Counted from the stretch's first letter, positions 42,149-51,471 are shown. The stretch is DNA of 64,000 bases from CAWDDG01 sp963801065 (GCA_963801065.1 CAWDDG010000001.1:1-64000); one strand, 5' to 3'. Notes: generated from the letters alone by a model not told the origin. A program made the numbers and translations.

Positions 42149-43768
42149 ATGGCCGAGGCGAAGGCCGACATCGTGACGACGGTCCGCGAGGGCTACGCGT
42201 TCGACGGCCCGTGCGTCGAGCTCGGCGCGCTCGTCGTCGACGGTGCGCCCCGCGCCGAAGCGAAGGTCCGGGTGCCCCTGGCGATGTTGAACCGGCACGG
42301 CCTCGTGGCCGGCGCCACGGGTACCGGCAAGACCAAGACGCTGCAACTCATGGCCGAGCAGCTGTCGCACTCTGGTGTCCCCGTCTTCGCCGCCGACATC
42401 AAGGGTGACCTGTCCGGGTTGGGGTCGCCCGGCGAGGTCAACGAGAAGATCACCTCCAGGGCCGAGGGCATCGGCCAGGCGTGGCAGCCCACCGCCTATC
42501 CGATCGAACTCCTCCGGTTGGGGGAGTCCGGGACGGGCGTACCGGTGCGTGCGACCGTGACGTCGTTCGGGCCCACGCTGCTGTCCAAGGTGCTGCAGCT
42601 CAACGACACCCAGGAGAGTTCGCTCGGACTGGTCTTCCACTACGCCGACCAGGCCGGCCTGCCGCTGCTCGACCTCAAGGACCTGCGGGCCGTCATCCAG
42701 CACATCACCTCCGACGAGGGCAAGAAGGAGCTCGAGGAGCTCGGTGGGCTGGCCAAGCCGACCGCTGGGGTGATCCTCCGCGAGCTCATCAACTTCGCAG
42801 AGTCCGGGGGCGATACGTTCTTCGGCGAGCCCGAGTTCGAGGTCGAGCAGCTCTTGCGCGTGGCCGACGACGGTCGCGGCGTCATCACGCTTCTGGAGCT
42901 CCCGGGTGTGCAAGACCGTCCGGTGCTCTTCTCGACCTTTCTCATGTGGCTGCTGGCTGAGCTGTTCGAGGTGATGCCCGAGGTCGGTGACGTCGACCGG
43001 CCGAAGCTGGTGTTCTTCTTCGACGAGGCACACCTGTTGTTCAAGGACGCATCCCGGGACTTCATGAACGCACTCATCCAGACGGCTCGATTGATCCGCT
43101 CCAAGGGCATTGGGGTCTTCTTTGTCACGCAGACACCCAAGGACGTGCACGAGGACGTGCTCGCCCAGCTCGGCAGTCGCGTGCAGCATCAGCTGCGTGC
43201 GTTCACGCCCAACGACGCCGATGCGCTGAAGGCGACGGTGCGGACCTACCCGACGTCGTCGTACGACCTCGAGGCATTGCTGCAGGCTCTCGGGATCGGG
43301 GAGGGCGTCGTCACCGTGATGTCGGAGAAGGGCGCCCCGACGCCCGTGGCGCACGCCATGATGCCTGCGCCCCAGTCGCTCATGGCGCCGTCGGACCCGT
43401 CGGTTCTCTCGGAGATCGTCACAGCATCTGCGCTGGCGCCCTTGTACTCCGAGCCCATCGACCGCGAGTCCGCGTACGAACGGCTGACCGGGAAGATCGC
43501 CGCGGGTCCGGGTGCCCCGGTTGAGCCCCCGCTACCGCACCCGAGCACGACCGACGCCGAGCGTCTCGAGGCAGAGATCCTCGGCATCCCGCCCCAGCAG
43601 CCCGCGCCGGCTCCGCCGCCGCGTGCGGGCAAGGCGCAACCGACAGGCGGCGGCGTCATCGACAACGTGCTGGGCTCGTCGGCGTTCGAGAGCTTCCTGA
43701 AGTCGGCCGGCGCAGCCCTGGGTCGCGAGATCTCCCGCGGCATGTTCGGCAATCGCCGCCGCCGCTGA
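42149..43768 (+). CDS. HerA-like ATPase (DUF853 family)
   Basis: 539-aa hexameric-type P-loop ATPase of the HerA/FtsK superfamily. Walker A is AGATGTGKTKTLQLMAEQ (residues about 52-69), Walker B is LVFFFDEAHLLF, and the sensor/arginine region is VFFVTQTPKDVHEDVLAQLG. The C-terminus has a Pro-rich linker and a basic end (GREISRGMFGNRRRR). Relatives (E. coli YjgR, Rv2510c) have no settled role. There is no NurA-type nuclease beside it, so an archaeal-style resection pair is not indicated. ATG 42149 behind GGAGGGGAGC. Confidence 0.88.
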   Translation: MAEAKADIVTTVREGYAFDGPCVELGALVVDGAPRAEAKVRVPLAMLNRHGLVAGATGTGKTKTLQLMAEQLSHSGVPVFAADIKGDLSGLGSPGEVNEKITSRAEGIGQAWQPTAYPIELLRLGESGTGVPVRATVTSFGPTLLSKVLQLNDTQESSLGLVFHYADQAGLPLLDLKDLRAVIQHITSDEGKKELEELGGLAKPTAGVILRELINFAESGGDTFFGEPEFEVEQLLRVADDGRGVITLLELPGVQDRPVLFSTFLMWLLAELFEVMPEVGDVDRPKLVFFFDEAHLLFKDASRDFMNALIQTARLIRSKGIGVFFVTQTPKDVHEDVLAQLGSRVQHQLRAFTPNDADALKATVRTYPTSSYDLEALLQALGIGEGVVTVMSEKGAPTPVAHAMMPAPQSLMAPSDPSVLSEIVTASALAPLYSEPIDRESAYERLTGKIAAGPGAPVEPPLPHPSTTDAERLEAEILGIPPQQPAPAPPPRAGKAQPTGGGVIDNVLGSSAFESFLKSAGAALGREISRGMFGNRRRR

Positions 43769-43803
43769 CGCGCCGGACACCCGTTCTTCACGGAGACGTA
43801 GCT

Positions 43804-44709
43804 GTGCCCGAGATACCCGTTCGCTACCGCTCTGCCGACGAGGACAGCGCCCGATGGCTCGGCTTCCCGTTCCGGCAGGGCGACATTGTGATCAGCACGC
43901 GGTCCAAGAGCGGTACGACGTGGGTGCAGATGATCTGCGCGTTGCTGGTATTCCAGACCCCGGACCTGCCGGCGTCGCTGTCGCAGTTGTCGCCCTGGCT
44001 GGACTGGCTGATCACCCCTCGCGCCGAGGTGTATGCGCAGCTCGCTGCCCAAGAGCATCGGCGGTTCGTCAAGACCCACACCCCGCTCGATGGGATACCT
44101 CTCGACTCGAGGGCCACCTACATCGTGGTCGCCAGGCACCCGCTGGACATGGCCGTGTCGCTGTACCACCAGGGCGACAACCTCGATCGTGAGCGACTCC
44201 GCCAGCTCACCGGCCAGCCCGAGCCCGACGGCCCGCCGTCTCCACGTCCGACGTTGCGTGAGTGGCTGCGCGCATGGATAGACCGCGACGTCAGCCCAGA
44301 GGAGGAGATGGACTCGCTGCCGGGCGTGCTGTGGCACCTGTCCGACGCCTGGAACCGCCGCGGCGGCGAGCCACGTGTGGTGCTCGTGCACTACGACGAT
44401 CTGTCCGCCGACCTCGAGGGCGAGATGCGCCGCCTCGCGGCGGTGCTGGGAATGACCGTCCCCGACGCGACCTGGTCCAGTCTCGTGAAGGCAGCCACGT
44501 TCAAGCACATGCGGGCCAATGCCGACCGGATCGTTCCAGACCCGTCACGCGTCCTCAAGGATCGCGCAGCTTTCTTTCGGCGGGGCGCTTCCGGGTCAGG
44601 CAGTGCGCTGCTCACCGACCACGAGTTGGCCCACTACCATGCACGCTCGGCACAGATGGCACCAGCAGACCTGCTGGCGTGGCTCCACCGCGAGAACCTA
44701 TGCGGGTGA
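43804..44709 (+). CDS. Sulfotransferase domain protein
   Basis: 301-aa PAPS-dependent sulfotransferase. The 5'-phosphosulfate loop is STRSKSGTTWVQMICALL. The 3'-phosphate binding segment is VVARHPLDMAVSLYHQ with its Arg and Ser. The catalytic His lies in the KTHTPLDG context, and ALLTDHELAHYHARSAQMAP closes the fold. It resembles the cytosolic (SULT-type) group seen in actinobacteria and acts on an unknown hydroxyl or amine. It starts GTG 43804. No PAPS-synthesis genes are nearby. Confidence 0.88.
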   Translation: MPEIPVRYRSADEDSARWLGFPFRQGDIVISTRSKSGTTWVQMICALLVFQTPDLPASLSQLSPWLDWLITPRAEVYAQLAAQEHRRFVKTHTPLDGIPLDSRATYIVVARHPLDMAVSLYHQGDNLDRERLRQLTGQPEPDGPPSPRPTLREWLRAWIDRDVSPEEEMDSLPGVLWHLSDAWNRRGGEPRVVLVHYDDLSADLEGEMRRLAAVLGMTVPDATWSSLVKAATFKHMRANADRIVPDPSRVLKDRAAFFRRGASGSGSALLTDHELAHYHARSAQMAPADLLAWLHRENLCG

Positions 44710-44738
44710 CCTGTGCGGCCATGCTGAACCGACGAAGG

Positions 44739-45695
44739 CTACGCGGCTGTTCCGCTGAGGCCGGACACGTTGGCGCGGTGCACTTGTGGGCTGATGCCGC
44801 GTACGCGCTTGAAGGCGGTGCTCAGTGCGAAGGGGCTGCCGTAGCCGACCTGCCGAGCCACGGCGCCGACTGTCGCGTGCGGCTCACGGAGCAGATCGGC
44901 GGCCAGGGTCAGCCGCCAGCCGGTGAGGTAGGACATCGGTGGCTCGCCCACCAGATCGGTGAAGCGGCGGGCCAACGCCGCGCGGGAAACCCCTGTCGCA
45001 GCGGCGAGCGAGGCGACCGTCCAGGGGTCGGCCGGGTTGTTGTGGAGCATCCGCAGGGCGCGGCCGACAACGGGGTCGCTGTCGGCCCGGTACCAGGCCG
45101 GTGCGTCGGCCTCCGGGCGGGAGAACCAGGTCCGGAGGACCGTGACGAGCAACAGGTCGAGCAGCCGGTCCAGAACGACTTCCTGGCCCTGGTCATCCTT
45201 GACGATCTCGGCGCCGAGCAACGGGATCAGCGTCCGGTTCCAGTCACCGCTCGGGAGGATCACCAGCGATGGCAGGGCGCCGAGCAACCGCTGGCTGACC
45301 TCGCCGCGCATCTGATATGTGCCGATGAGCATCGTCGTCGAGCCGTCCGGGTCATTGCCCCAGGTGCGGACGCCGAGATCCATCGCCTGGGCGAGCTCCT
45401 TCCCGTCCGGGGTGGTGCAGCGCTGCCCGGGATGGATCACGACTTGGGGCAGTGTTGCCGGGTCATCGGCAAACGTGAACGGATCCGCGCCGCGGGTGAT
45501 GGCGACATCGCCGGGACACAGCCGCACCGCACCGCCGTCGTCAGGGACCACCCATGCCTCGCCGCGCATCAGCGCCACGAGGGAGAGCGGTGCTCGGTCC
45601 TGGACCCGCACCGACCATGGCGGGTTCATGATCGAGCGGAGCAGGAACGCTCCTCGGGCCCTAGGCCCGTCCAGGAGACCGGTGAGTGCGTCCAT
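44739..45695 (-). CDS. AraC-family transcriptional regulator with cupin domain
   Basis: 318 aa. An N-terminal cupin (SLVALMRGEAWVVPDDGG; LCPGDVAITRGADPFTFADD) is followed by a C-terminal double helix-turn-helix: PWTVASLAAATGVSRAALAR and LLREPHATVGAVARQVGYGS, with FALSTAFKRVRGISP. It belongs to the Cupin_6 AraC group, whose targets are typically the divergent oxidoreductase gene. ATG 45695. It diverges from the NmrA-like gene with an 82-bp intergenic region that should hold both promoters. Confidence 0.9.
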   Translation of the reverse strand: MDALTGLLDGPRARGAFLLRSIMNPPWSVRVQDRAPLSLVALMRGEAWVVPDDGGAVRLCPGDVAITRGADPFTFADDPATLPQVVIHPGQRCTTPDGKELAQAMDLGVRTWGNDPDGSTTMLIGTYQMRGEVSQRLLGALPSLVILPSGDWNRTLIPLLGAEIVKDDQGQEVVLDRLLDLLLVTVLRTWFSRPEADAPAWYRADSDPVVGRALRMLHNNPADPWTVASLAAATGVSRAALARRFTDLVGEPPMSYLTGWRLTLAADLLREPHATVGAVARQVGYGSPFALSTAFKRVRGISPQVHRANVSGLSGTAA

Positions 45696-45777
45696 ACACG
45701 GGAGCGTAGACGCACAGACATGAAAGCGAGCCTCTCGGCTATGGCTCGTCTTGCCATCGTCGGTTTCACTTGACGGC

Positions 45778-46662
45778 ATGACAGAGCAGAAGCAAGAGAA
45801 GACGACGTTGATCGTCGGTGGCACAGGCAAGACCGGCCGCCGCGTAGCAGAGCGGCTGACGGCGCGCGGCCTACCGGTGCGCGTCGGCTCCCGCTCCGGC
45901 GAGCCACCGTTCGACTGGAACGACCGCGCCACCTGGGCGCCGGCGTTGCGCGGCATGGATGCGGCGTACGTGACGTACTACCCGGACCTGGCGGTCCCGG
46001 GGTCTGCCGACACTGTCGGTGCGTTCGCCGACCTGGCGGTGGACCGAGGTGTCCGGCGGCTGGTCCTGCTGTCCGGCCGCGGCGAGGCGGAGGCCCAACG
46101 GGCCGAGCAACGGGTCCAGGAATCGGGAGCGGACTGGACGATTCTGCGGTCGAGCTGGTTCAGCCAGAACTTCAGCGAGAGCTTTTTCCTGGACTATGTG
46201 CTCGCTGGTGTGATCGCGGTCCCGGCGGGGAACGTGGGGGAGCCGTTCACCGACGTCGACGACATCGCGGATGCCGCAGTCGCAGCGCTGACCGCGGACG
46301 GTCACGCGGGTCAGCTCTACGAACTGACCGGCCCTCGTCTGCTGACCTTCGCCGAGGCCGCCGGGGAGATCTCCGCGGCGACCGGCCGAGACATCCCCTA
46401 TGTACCGGTCCCGATGGAGCAGTTCACCACCGGGCTCGCAGAGTACGGAGTACCGGACGACGTGGTGGACCTGCTGGCCTATCTGTTCACCGAGGTGCTG
46501 GACGGCCGCAACGCGCACGTGACCGACGGCGTACAGCGCGCTCTCGGCCGGCGACCCCGCGACTTCGCCGACTACGCGCGTGACACCGCCGCCACCGGCG
46601 TCTGGACCGTGGACGGAGCGGCAGCGGCTGGGCGCACTCCCGCGGAGCGTGCAGGTGTTTGA
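45778..46662 (+). CDS. NmrA-like NAD(P)-binding protein (atypical SDR)
   Basis: 294-aa Rossmann-fold protein: TLIVGGTGKTGRRVAERLTA at the N-terminus, DAAYVTYYPD, VLLSGRGEAEAQ and ADWTILRSSWFSQNFSESFF, typical of NmrA/SDR_a5 proteins that act as redox sensors or NAD(P)H-dependent reductases. There is no canonical YxxxK. ATG 45778. Its 3' end overlaps the DUF1772 gene by 14 bp, so both are made from one transcript under the divergent AraC regulator. Confidence 0.85.
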   Translation: MTEQKQEKTTLIVGGTGKTGRRVAERLTARGLPVRVGSRSGEPPFDWNDRATWAPALRGMDAAYVTYYPDLAVPGSADTVGAFADLAVDRGVRRLVLLSGRGEAEAQRAEQRVQESGADWTILRSSWFSQNFSESFFLDYVLAGVIAVPAGNVGEPFTDVDDIADAAVAALTADGHAGQLYELTGPRLLTFAEAAGEISAATGRDIPYVPVPMEQFTTGLAEYGVPDDVVDLLAYLFTEVLDGRNAHVTDGVQRALGRRPRDFADYARDTAATGVWTVDGAAAAGRTPAERAGV

Positions 46663-47155
46663 GGCGTTCCGGTCTGTCTTGCTGGTCGCGGCGACGGTGA
46701 CCATGGGGCTGATGGCGGGCCTGTTCTGTGCCTTCGCCTACTCGGTCATGCCCGGGCTTGGCCAGACAGGCGCCCGCACGTTCGTCGACGCGATGCAGCG
46801 GATCAACGTGGCGATCCTCAACGGATGGTTCTTCATCATCTTCCTCGGAGCGCTGGTGTTCACCGTGCTGGCCGGGGTGCTCCATCTTCGCGACGACGGG
46901 CGGGCCGTCCTGCCCTGGATCGTGGCTGCGTTCGTCCTCTACGTGGCGGTGCTCGTCATCACCGGCCGCATCAACGTGCCACTCAACAATGAGCTGCTGG
47001 CCGCCGGAGAGCCCGACCGGATCACCGATCTTGCCGCAGTGCGCGAGCGCTTTGAGGCGACATGGGTACGTTGGAACATCGCCCGAGCGGTGGCGTCAAC
47101 GGCCGCGTTTGGCTGCCTCTCCTGGGCCCTGGTGCTTCACGGGCGCATCACGTAA
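46649..47155 (+). CDS. DUF1772 membrane protein (anthrone-oxygenase-like)
   Basis: 168-aa four-helix membrane protein. TM1 is LLVAATVTMGLMAGLFCAFA, followed by YSVMPGLGQTGARTFVDAMQ, TM2, TM3 and ITGRINVPLNNELLA, the recurrent DUF1772 motif. Some fungal and bacterial relatives are anthrone oxygenases; most are uncharacterised. Start GTG 46649 (GTG 46655 also possible), inside the NmrA gene end. Translational coupling with NmrA suggests a shared, probably redox or detoxification, role. Confidence 0.82.
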   Translation: MQVFEAFRSVLLVAATVTMGLMAGLFCAFAYSVMPGLGQTGARTFVDAMQRINVAILNGWFFIIFLGALVFTVLAGVLHLRDDGRAVLPWIVAAFVLYVAVLVITGRINVPLNNELLAAGEPDRITDLAAVRERFEATWVRWNIARAVASTAAFGCLSWALVLHGRIT

Positions 47156-47167
47156 CGCCGGGAGGAG

Positions 47168-47252
47168 CGGAGGATGCGGGATTCGAACCCGCGAGGGGTT
47201 GCCCCCAACACGCTTTCCAAGCGTGCGCCCTAGGCCACTAGGCGAATCCTCC
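47168..47252 (-). tRNA. tRNA-Ser (anticodon GGA)
   Basis: Minus strand, class II: acceptor GGAGGAT/ATCCTCC, anticodon stem CACGC/GCGTG with loop TTGGAAA (GGA), variable arm, and T-arm GCGGG-TTCGAAT-CCCGC. It reads UCC and UCU. It is just upstream of the SRP RNA and dnaX, a familiar actinobacterial order. Confidence 0.95.
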
Positions 47253-47452
47253 GCCCAGAGGGTAACGGAGCGCGAGGGGCTGACCGAAATCCGCCCGCCA
47301 GGTCGCGTCAGGGGAGGCACGGCAGGAACGACGATCTCGTTGCGAGAGATATGTCCGGGTTCGTCGGGCGAGCCGCGTCGTCGTTCCTTCCGTCCTCCCG
47401 TGGGCACGACCGTTGGGCCGCCAACGTCGCGGCCCCCGTACACTGGGCAGCC

Positions 47453-47540
47453 GACCCCTCGCGCGGCGGCATCCCGCTGAACTCCCCCAGGGCCGGAAGG
47501 CAGCAAGGGCAGGCGGGCTCTACCGGGTGCGCGAGGGGTC
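47453..47540 (+). ncRNA. ffs: Signal recognition particle RNA (small bacterial/4.5S type)
   Basis: Contains the conserved Ffh-binding core GGCCGGAAGGCAGCAAGGGC opposite an AC-rich bulge. It closes with perfectly complementary ends GACCCCTCGCGC (47453-47464) and GCGCGAGGGGTC (47529-47540), making an 88-nt hairpin. Its position directly before dnaX is conserved in actinobacteria. It pairs with Ffh to target nascent membrane proteins. Exact ends are inferred from the stem. Confidence 0.9.
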
Positions 47541-47600
47541 CCCTCTGGCCTGGCCCGGGGGTGGAGTCCGCTGTCGCCGCCCGGGGCTAGGGTTCGAGGG

Positions 47601-49724
47601 GTGTCCTCGCTCGCGTTATACCGCACCTACCGCCCCGGCCGATTCGCCGAGGTGGTGGGGCAGGAGCATGTCACCGGACCGTTGACGCGGGCGCTCGCGA
47701 GCGACCGGGTGCACCACGCCTACCTGTTCTCGGGCCCGCGGGGGTGTGGCAAGACCTCGAGCGCGCGGATCCTGGCCCGTTCGCTCAACTGTGAGCAGGG
47801 GCCGACGTCCGAGCCCTGCGGGGTGTGCCAGTCCTGTGTCGAGCTTGCGCCCAACGGGCCGGGGAGCATAGACGTCGTCGAGCTCGACGCGGCGACCCAC
47901 GGCCTCGTCGACGACGCTCGGGACCTTCGCGAGAAGGCCCACTTCACGCCGATCTCGGCTCGGTTCAAGATCTACATCATCGACGAGGCCCATCAGCTGG
48001 GCCCGGGTGCGGCCAACGCGCTGCTCAAGCTCATCGAGGAGCCTCCTCCTCACCTGAAGTTCATCTTCGCCACCACCGCGCCCGACAAGATCCTCGGCAC
48101 CATCCGCTCTCGCACCCATCACTACCCGTTCCGGCTGATCCCGGCTCGCACGCTGCAGCAGAACCTCGCCTTCATCTGCGAGCAGGAGGAGGTCGCGATC
48201 GAGCCGGCCGCGCTCGCGCTGGTCGCCCGCGCCGGCGCCGGTTCCGCGCGCGACGCGCAGTCAGTGCTCGGCCAGCTCATCGCCGGTTCCGGGGATGACG
48301 GTGTCACGTACGACCTCGCGATCTCGCTGCTCGGTTTCACCGACTCCGCGCTGCTCGACGAGGTCGTCGATGCGATCGCGGCCGGCGACGGCCCAGCCGT
48401 GTTCGGCGCCCTGGACCGGGTCATGGACTCCGGTCACGATCCGCGCCGCTTCCTCACCGATCTCCTGGAACGCTTCCGCGATCTGGTCGTCGTCCGAGCG
48501 GTGCCCGACGCCGCTACGAGCGGCCTGATCGAGGCGCCGGACGACGAGGCCGCCCGCATGACGACCCAGGCCAGCCGGTTCGGGCCCTCCGATCTGGTGC
48601 GGTTGGCCGACGTGGTCGACGAAGGCATCACCGCGATGAAGGGCGCGACGCCAACCCGGCTCCAGCTCGAGCTCGTCTGCGCGCGGTTGCTCCTTCCGGG
48701 AGCGGACGACTCGGTGGCCGGCGTCCAGGCGCGACTCGACCGGCTCGAGCGTCGGCTGGCATTTGACGGAGCGGCCGTGCGCCGTCCCGATTCGACGGGT
48801 CGCGGCGGACCCGAGCCGGCCGCGCCTGCCTCTGTGGACGCTGCCCTGCCTGGGGCGGTGCGTGTCCCCGATCAGCACTCCGGGCCCGACCCGGAGTCCG
48901 ACGACTCGGTTCAACCAGCCACGTCGCCCGGTCATGACGCAGAGCCGGGAGCCAGTGTCGCCCCCGATCACGCGGCGCACGTCGAACCCGCTCCGGGCTC
49001 GCGAACAGGAGCCTCCGGTGTGGTCGACGTCCGGCGGCTCTGGCCCGAGGTACTCGTGCGGCTCCGCGAGATCAAGCGCACGCCGTGGAGCCTGATATCG
49101 CAGGAGGCGGCTGTTGTCGACGTGGCCGATGGCGTGCTCACGCTCGCTTTCCGCCAGCCATCGCTGCGAGACACGTTCGTCCGGCGCGGCGACTTCCAGG
49201 ACAACCTGCGCCAGGCGATCAGTGACGTTCTCGGCGTCGACCTCGAGGTCGACGCGATCGTCGACCCCTCGGCGGCACCGACGAAGGGCACCGACGTGGC
49301 CGCCACCGGGGCGGTCCCGCCTTCTTCTCCCAGTGTCGGCCGGAGCGCACCGGCGGAATCGGGGCAGGGTACGACTGCCAACGCGAGCCGGCCCGATCCA
49401 GCTCGACGTGCGGCAGAGGGCAGCACCGACGCCGACGAAGGCGGGGGGGCGGTCCCGGGCCAGGCGGACGCGACGGCGAACACGTCGACCACCACCTCGA
49501 GCGGCAGGCCCGTGGCGTCTGCCGAGTCGGCCAAGCGGGCTCGACGCGGCGGAGGAACCACGGCCAGGGAGCACGGGGCCCGCCCCAGGGATCGCGGTGT
49601 CGCGGGCTCGGCTGAGGGCGCGCAGCCCGATGATCCCGACCACGACGACTCAGGTCTGTCGGAGCGTGAGCTCCTCGAACGGGCCTTGGGTGCCCGCGTG
49701 ATCGAGGAGATCGACCACACCTGA
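47601..49724 (+). CDS. dnaX: DNA polymerase III subunits gamma and tau
   Basis: Clamp-loader ATPase, 707 aa. Walker A is FSGPRGCGKTSSARILA, the zinc cluster is in CEQGPTSEPCGVCQSC, Walker B/DEAx is IIDEAHQLGPGAANALLK, and SRC-like GSARDAQSVLGQL is in domain III. A long Pro/Ala/Asp-rich linker (about residues 395-640) precedes the tau-like C-terminus. It starts GTG 47601, 60 bp after the SRP RNA. I see no obvious A-rich slippery site for a programmed gamma frameshift. Confidence 0.96.
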   Translation: MSSLALYRTYRPGRFAEVVGQEHVTGPLTRALASDRVHHAYLFSGPRGCGKTSSARILARSLNCEQGPTSEPCGVCQSCVELAPNGPGSIDVVELDAATHGLVDDARDLREKAHFTPISARFKIYIIDEAHQLGPGAANALLKLIEEPPPHLKFIFATTAPDKILGTIRSRTHHYPFRLIPARTLQQNLAFICEQEEVAIEPAALALVARAGAGSARDAQSVLGQLIAGSGDDGVTYDLAISLLGFTDSALLDEVVDAIAAGDGPAVFGALDRVMDSGHDPRRFLTDLLERFRDLVVVRAVPDAATSGLIEAPDDEAARMTTQASRFGPSDLVRLADVVDEGITAMKGATPTRLQLELVCARLLLPGADDSVAGVQARLDRLERRLAFDGAAVRRPDSTGRGGPEPAAPASVDAALPGAVRVPDQHSGPDPESDDSVQPATSPGHDAEPGASVAPDHAAHVEPAPGSRTGASGVVDVRRLWPEVLVRLREIKRTPWSLISQEAAVVDVADGVLTLAFRQPSLRDTFVRRGDFQDNLRQAISDVLGVDLEVDAIVDPSAAPTKGTDVAATGAVPPSSPSVGRSAPAESGQGTTANASRPDPARRAAEGSTDADEGGGAVPGQADATANTSTTTSSGRPVASAESAKRARRGGGTTAREHGARPRDRGVAGSAEGAQPDDPDHDDSGLSERELLERALGARVIEEIDHT

Positions 49725-49843
49725 GGTCGAGGTTGCTCGAGGTCGCCGACGCACGGCTGGCCTCCGGGGCCTTGCCACCCCACGACTGCGGCAGCGTTAG
49801 GCTCGTACGGCCAGGTGAGTCCGATCTCGGGGGAGGGCACAGA

Positions 49844-50245
49844 TTGTTTCCGTCCGGTCCGGAGGGCTTCGACGTCCAGCAGCTGCTCCAGCAGGCGCAG
49901 CGGATGCAGGAGCAGCTGATGTCGGCACAGCAGAGCCTCGCCGAGAGGGAGGTCACCGGCAGCGCCGGCGGCGGGCTCGTTCGCGCGACGGTCACCGGGG
50001 CAGGTGAGCTCGTCTCACTGGACATCGACCCGTCGGTCGTCGATCCGGGCGACGTCGAGACGCTCTCCGATCTCGTTGTCGCCGCCGTCCGCGACGCCAA
50101 TGCCCAGGTGCAGCGGCTGGCGGCCGAGCAGATGGGCCCGCTCGGACAGGGGCTGGGCGGCCTGCTCGGCGGCGAACCCGACGAACCTGGCGAACCCGGC
50201 CAAACCGGCGGCCCTCCGAGCACGCCGCCGCTTCCCGGTTCCTGA
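49844..50245 (+). CDS. YbaB/EbfC-family nucleoid-associated protein
   Basis: 133-aa DNA-binding protein. The helical N-terminus DVQQLLQQAQRMQEQLMSAQ and the beta-core VRATVTGAGELVSLDIDPSV are the family signature. A Gly/Pro-rich tail is typical in actinobacteria. I chose TTG 49844, with GGGGGAGGG about 8 bp upstream; the longer upstream frame has no homology. It lies between dnaX and recR in the conserved replication/repair operon and probably coats DNA or affects recombination. Confidence 0.9.
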   Translation: MFPSGPEGFDVQQLLQQAQRMQEQLMSAQQSLAEREVTGSAGGGLVRATVTGAGELVSLDIDPSVVDPGDVETLSDLVVAAVRDANAQVQRLAAEQMGPLGQGLGGLLGGEPDEPGEPGQTGGPPSTPPLPGS

Positions 50246-50260
50246 CTCAGGGCCGACGGC

Positions 50261-50860
50261 ATGTACGAGGGAGTGGTCCAGAGCCTCATCGACGAGCTCG
50301 GCCGGCTACCGGGCGTGGGCCCCAAGAGCGCTCAGCGCATCGCGTTTCACGTGTTGGCCGCCGACCCGGTCGACGTTCGCCGGCTGGCCGACGCGCTGTA
50401 TGAGGTCAAGGACAAGGTGCGGTTCTGTTCCACCTGCGGCAACGTCGCCGAGGAGGACCAGTGCCGCATCTGCCGGGACCCCCGGCGGGACACAGCCCTA
50501 CTCTGCGTGGTCGAGGAGCCCAAGGACGTCGTGGCGATCGAGCGGACCCGCGAGTTCCGGGGGCGCTACCACGTCCTCGGCGGCGCGATCAGCCCGATCG
50601 AGGGGATCGGCCCGGACGACCTGCGAGTGCGGGAGCTCATGACCAGGCTTGCCGACGGGACAGTGACCGAGCTGATCCTCGCGACCGACCCGAACCTCGA
50701 GGGCGAGGCGACCGCAACCTACCTGGCCAGACTGATCAAGCCGATGGGGTTGCGCGTGACCCGGTTGGCCAGTGGACTTCCGGTAGGAGGCGATCTCGAG
50801 TACGCCGACGAGGTCACGCTGGGTCGCGCGTTCGAGGGGCGGAGGTTGCTCGATGTCTGA
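50261..50860 (+). CDS. recR: Recombination mediator protein RecR
   Basis: 199 aa. Helix-hairpin-helix LGRLPGVGPKSAQRIAFHVL, the four-Cys zinc finger FCSTCGNVAEEDQCRICRD, a Toprim domain with CVVEEPKDVVAIERT and ILATDPNLEGEATA, and the C-terminal Walker-B-like/GGDLEYADEVTLGRAFEGRR. It works with RecO/RecF to load RecA at gaps. ATG 50261, 15 bp after the YbaB gene; its end overlaps the next start by 8 bp. Confidence 0.97.
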   Translation: MYEGVVQSLIDELGRLPGVGPKSAQRIAFHVLAADPVDVRRLADALYEVKDKVRFCSTCGNVAEEDQCRICRDPRRDTALLCVVEEPKDVVAIERTREFRGRYHVLGGAISPIEGIGPDDLRVRELMTRLADGTVTELILATDPNLEGEATATYLARLIKPMGLRVTRLASGLPVGGDLEYADEVTLGRAFEGRRLLDV

Positions 50861-51449
50861 GCCGGGCACCGCCGAGGACTACGTCGAGTTCACTGCCGAG
50901 ATCGCCGACCAGGTCGAGAGCTTCCTGGTAGCGCTGCGTGAGATCGCGCGCGGCGACGACCCGGGCAGCACGCTGTCTCTGTTGCTCCTCGAGGTCAGCC
51001 AACTGGCACTCGCCGGCGGGCGGCTCGGCGCGATCAGCGATGTTGTGCCCGACGAGCGCTTCGAACCGGACCCCGGGCCCGACTCCGACGTCGAGGAGCT
51101 GCGGGAACGGCTCGCCGAGCTACTGGAGCCGGTCGACGACTACGTCGAGATCATCGACCCGATGGACCCGGCCCGGGGAGCCGATGGCTTCCTGCTGTCA
51201 GACGACCTCGCGAGCATCGCGTCGGACCTCTTGCACGGGTTGACGCACTACCGTGACGGTCGCACCGTCGAGGCGCTGTGGTGGTGGCAGTTCTCGTACC
51301 TGTCGTCCTGGGGGGCAACGTGCGGGGCGACGCTCCGTGCGTTGCACTCGCTGATCGCGCACACCCGGCTCGATCACCACACGGACCCGACGATGGACGC
51401 CGAGGACGAGCTGCTCGCCGAGACCGTCGCCGAGGTCGTCGAGCGCTGA
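50853..51449 (+). CDS. DUF5063 domain protein
   Basis: 198-aa acidic, mostly helical cytosolic protein typically found directly after recR in actinobacteria. Recognisable stretches: YVEFTAEIADQVESFLVALR, DDYVEIIDPMDP and EALWWWQFSYLSSWGATCGA, then HSLIAHTRLD. ATG 50853 lies within the recR end, implying coupled translation. No enzymatic motif is evident; a link to recombination or repair is inferred only from position. Confidence 0.85.
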   Translation: MSEPGTAEDYVEFTAEIADQVESFLVALREIARGDDPGSTLSLLLLEVSQLALAGGRLGAISDVVPDERFEPDPGPDSDVEELRERLAELLEPVDDYVEIIDPMDPARGADGFLLSDDLASIASDLLHGLTHYRDGRTVEALWWWQFSYLSSWGATCGATLRALHSLIAHTRLDHHTDPTMDAEDELLAETVAEVVER

Positions 51450-51471
51450 CGGCACGCCGTCGCGCCAGCGC

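Noticed and set aside
42149..43768. HerA-NurA resection or phage-defence system
   Set aside because: No NurA, SIR2 or DUF4297-like partner is present; the protein is of the solitary DUF853 type.
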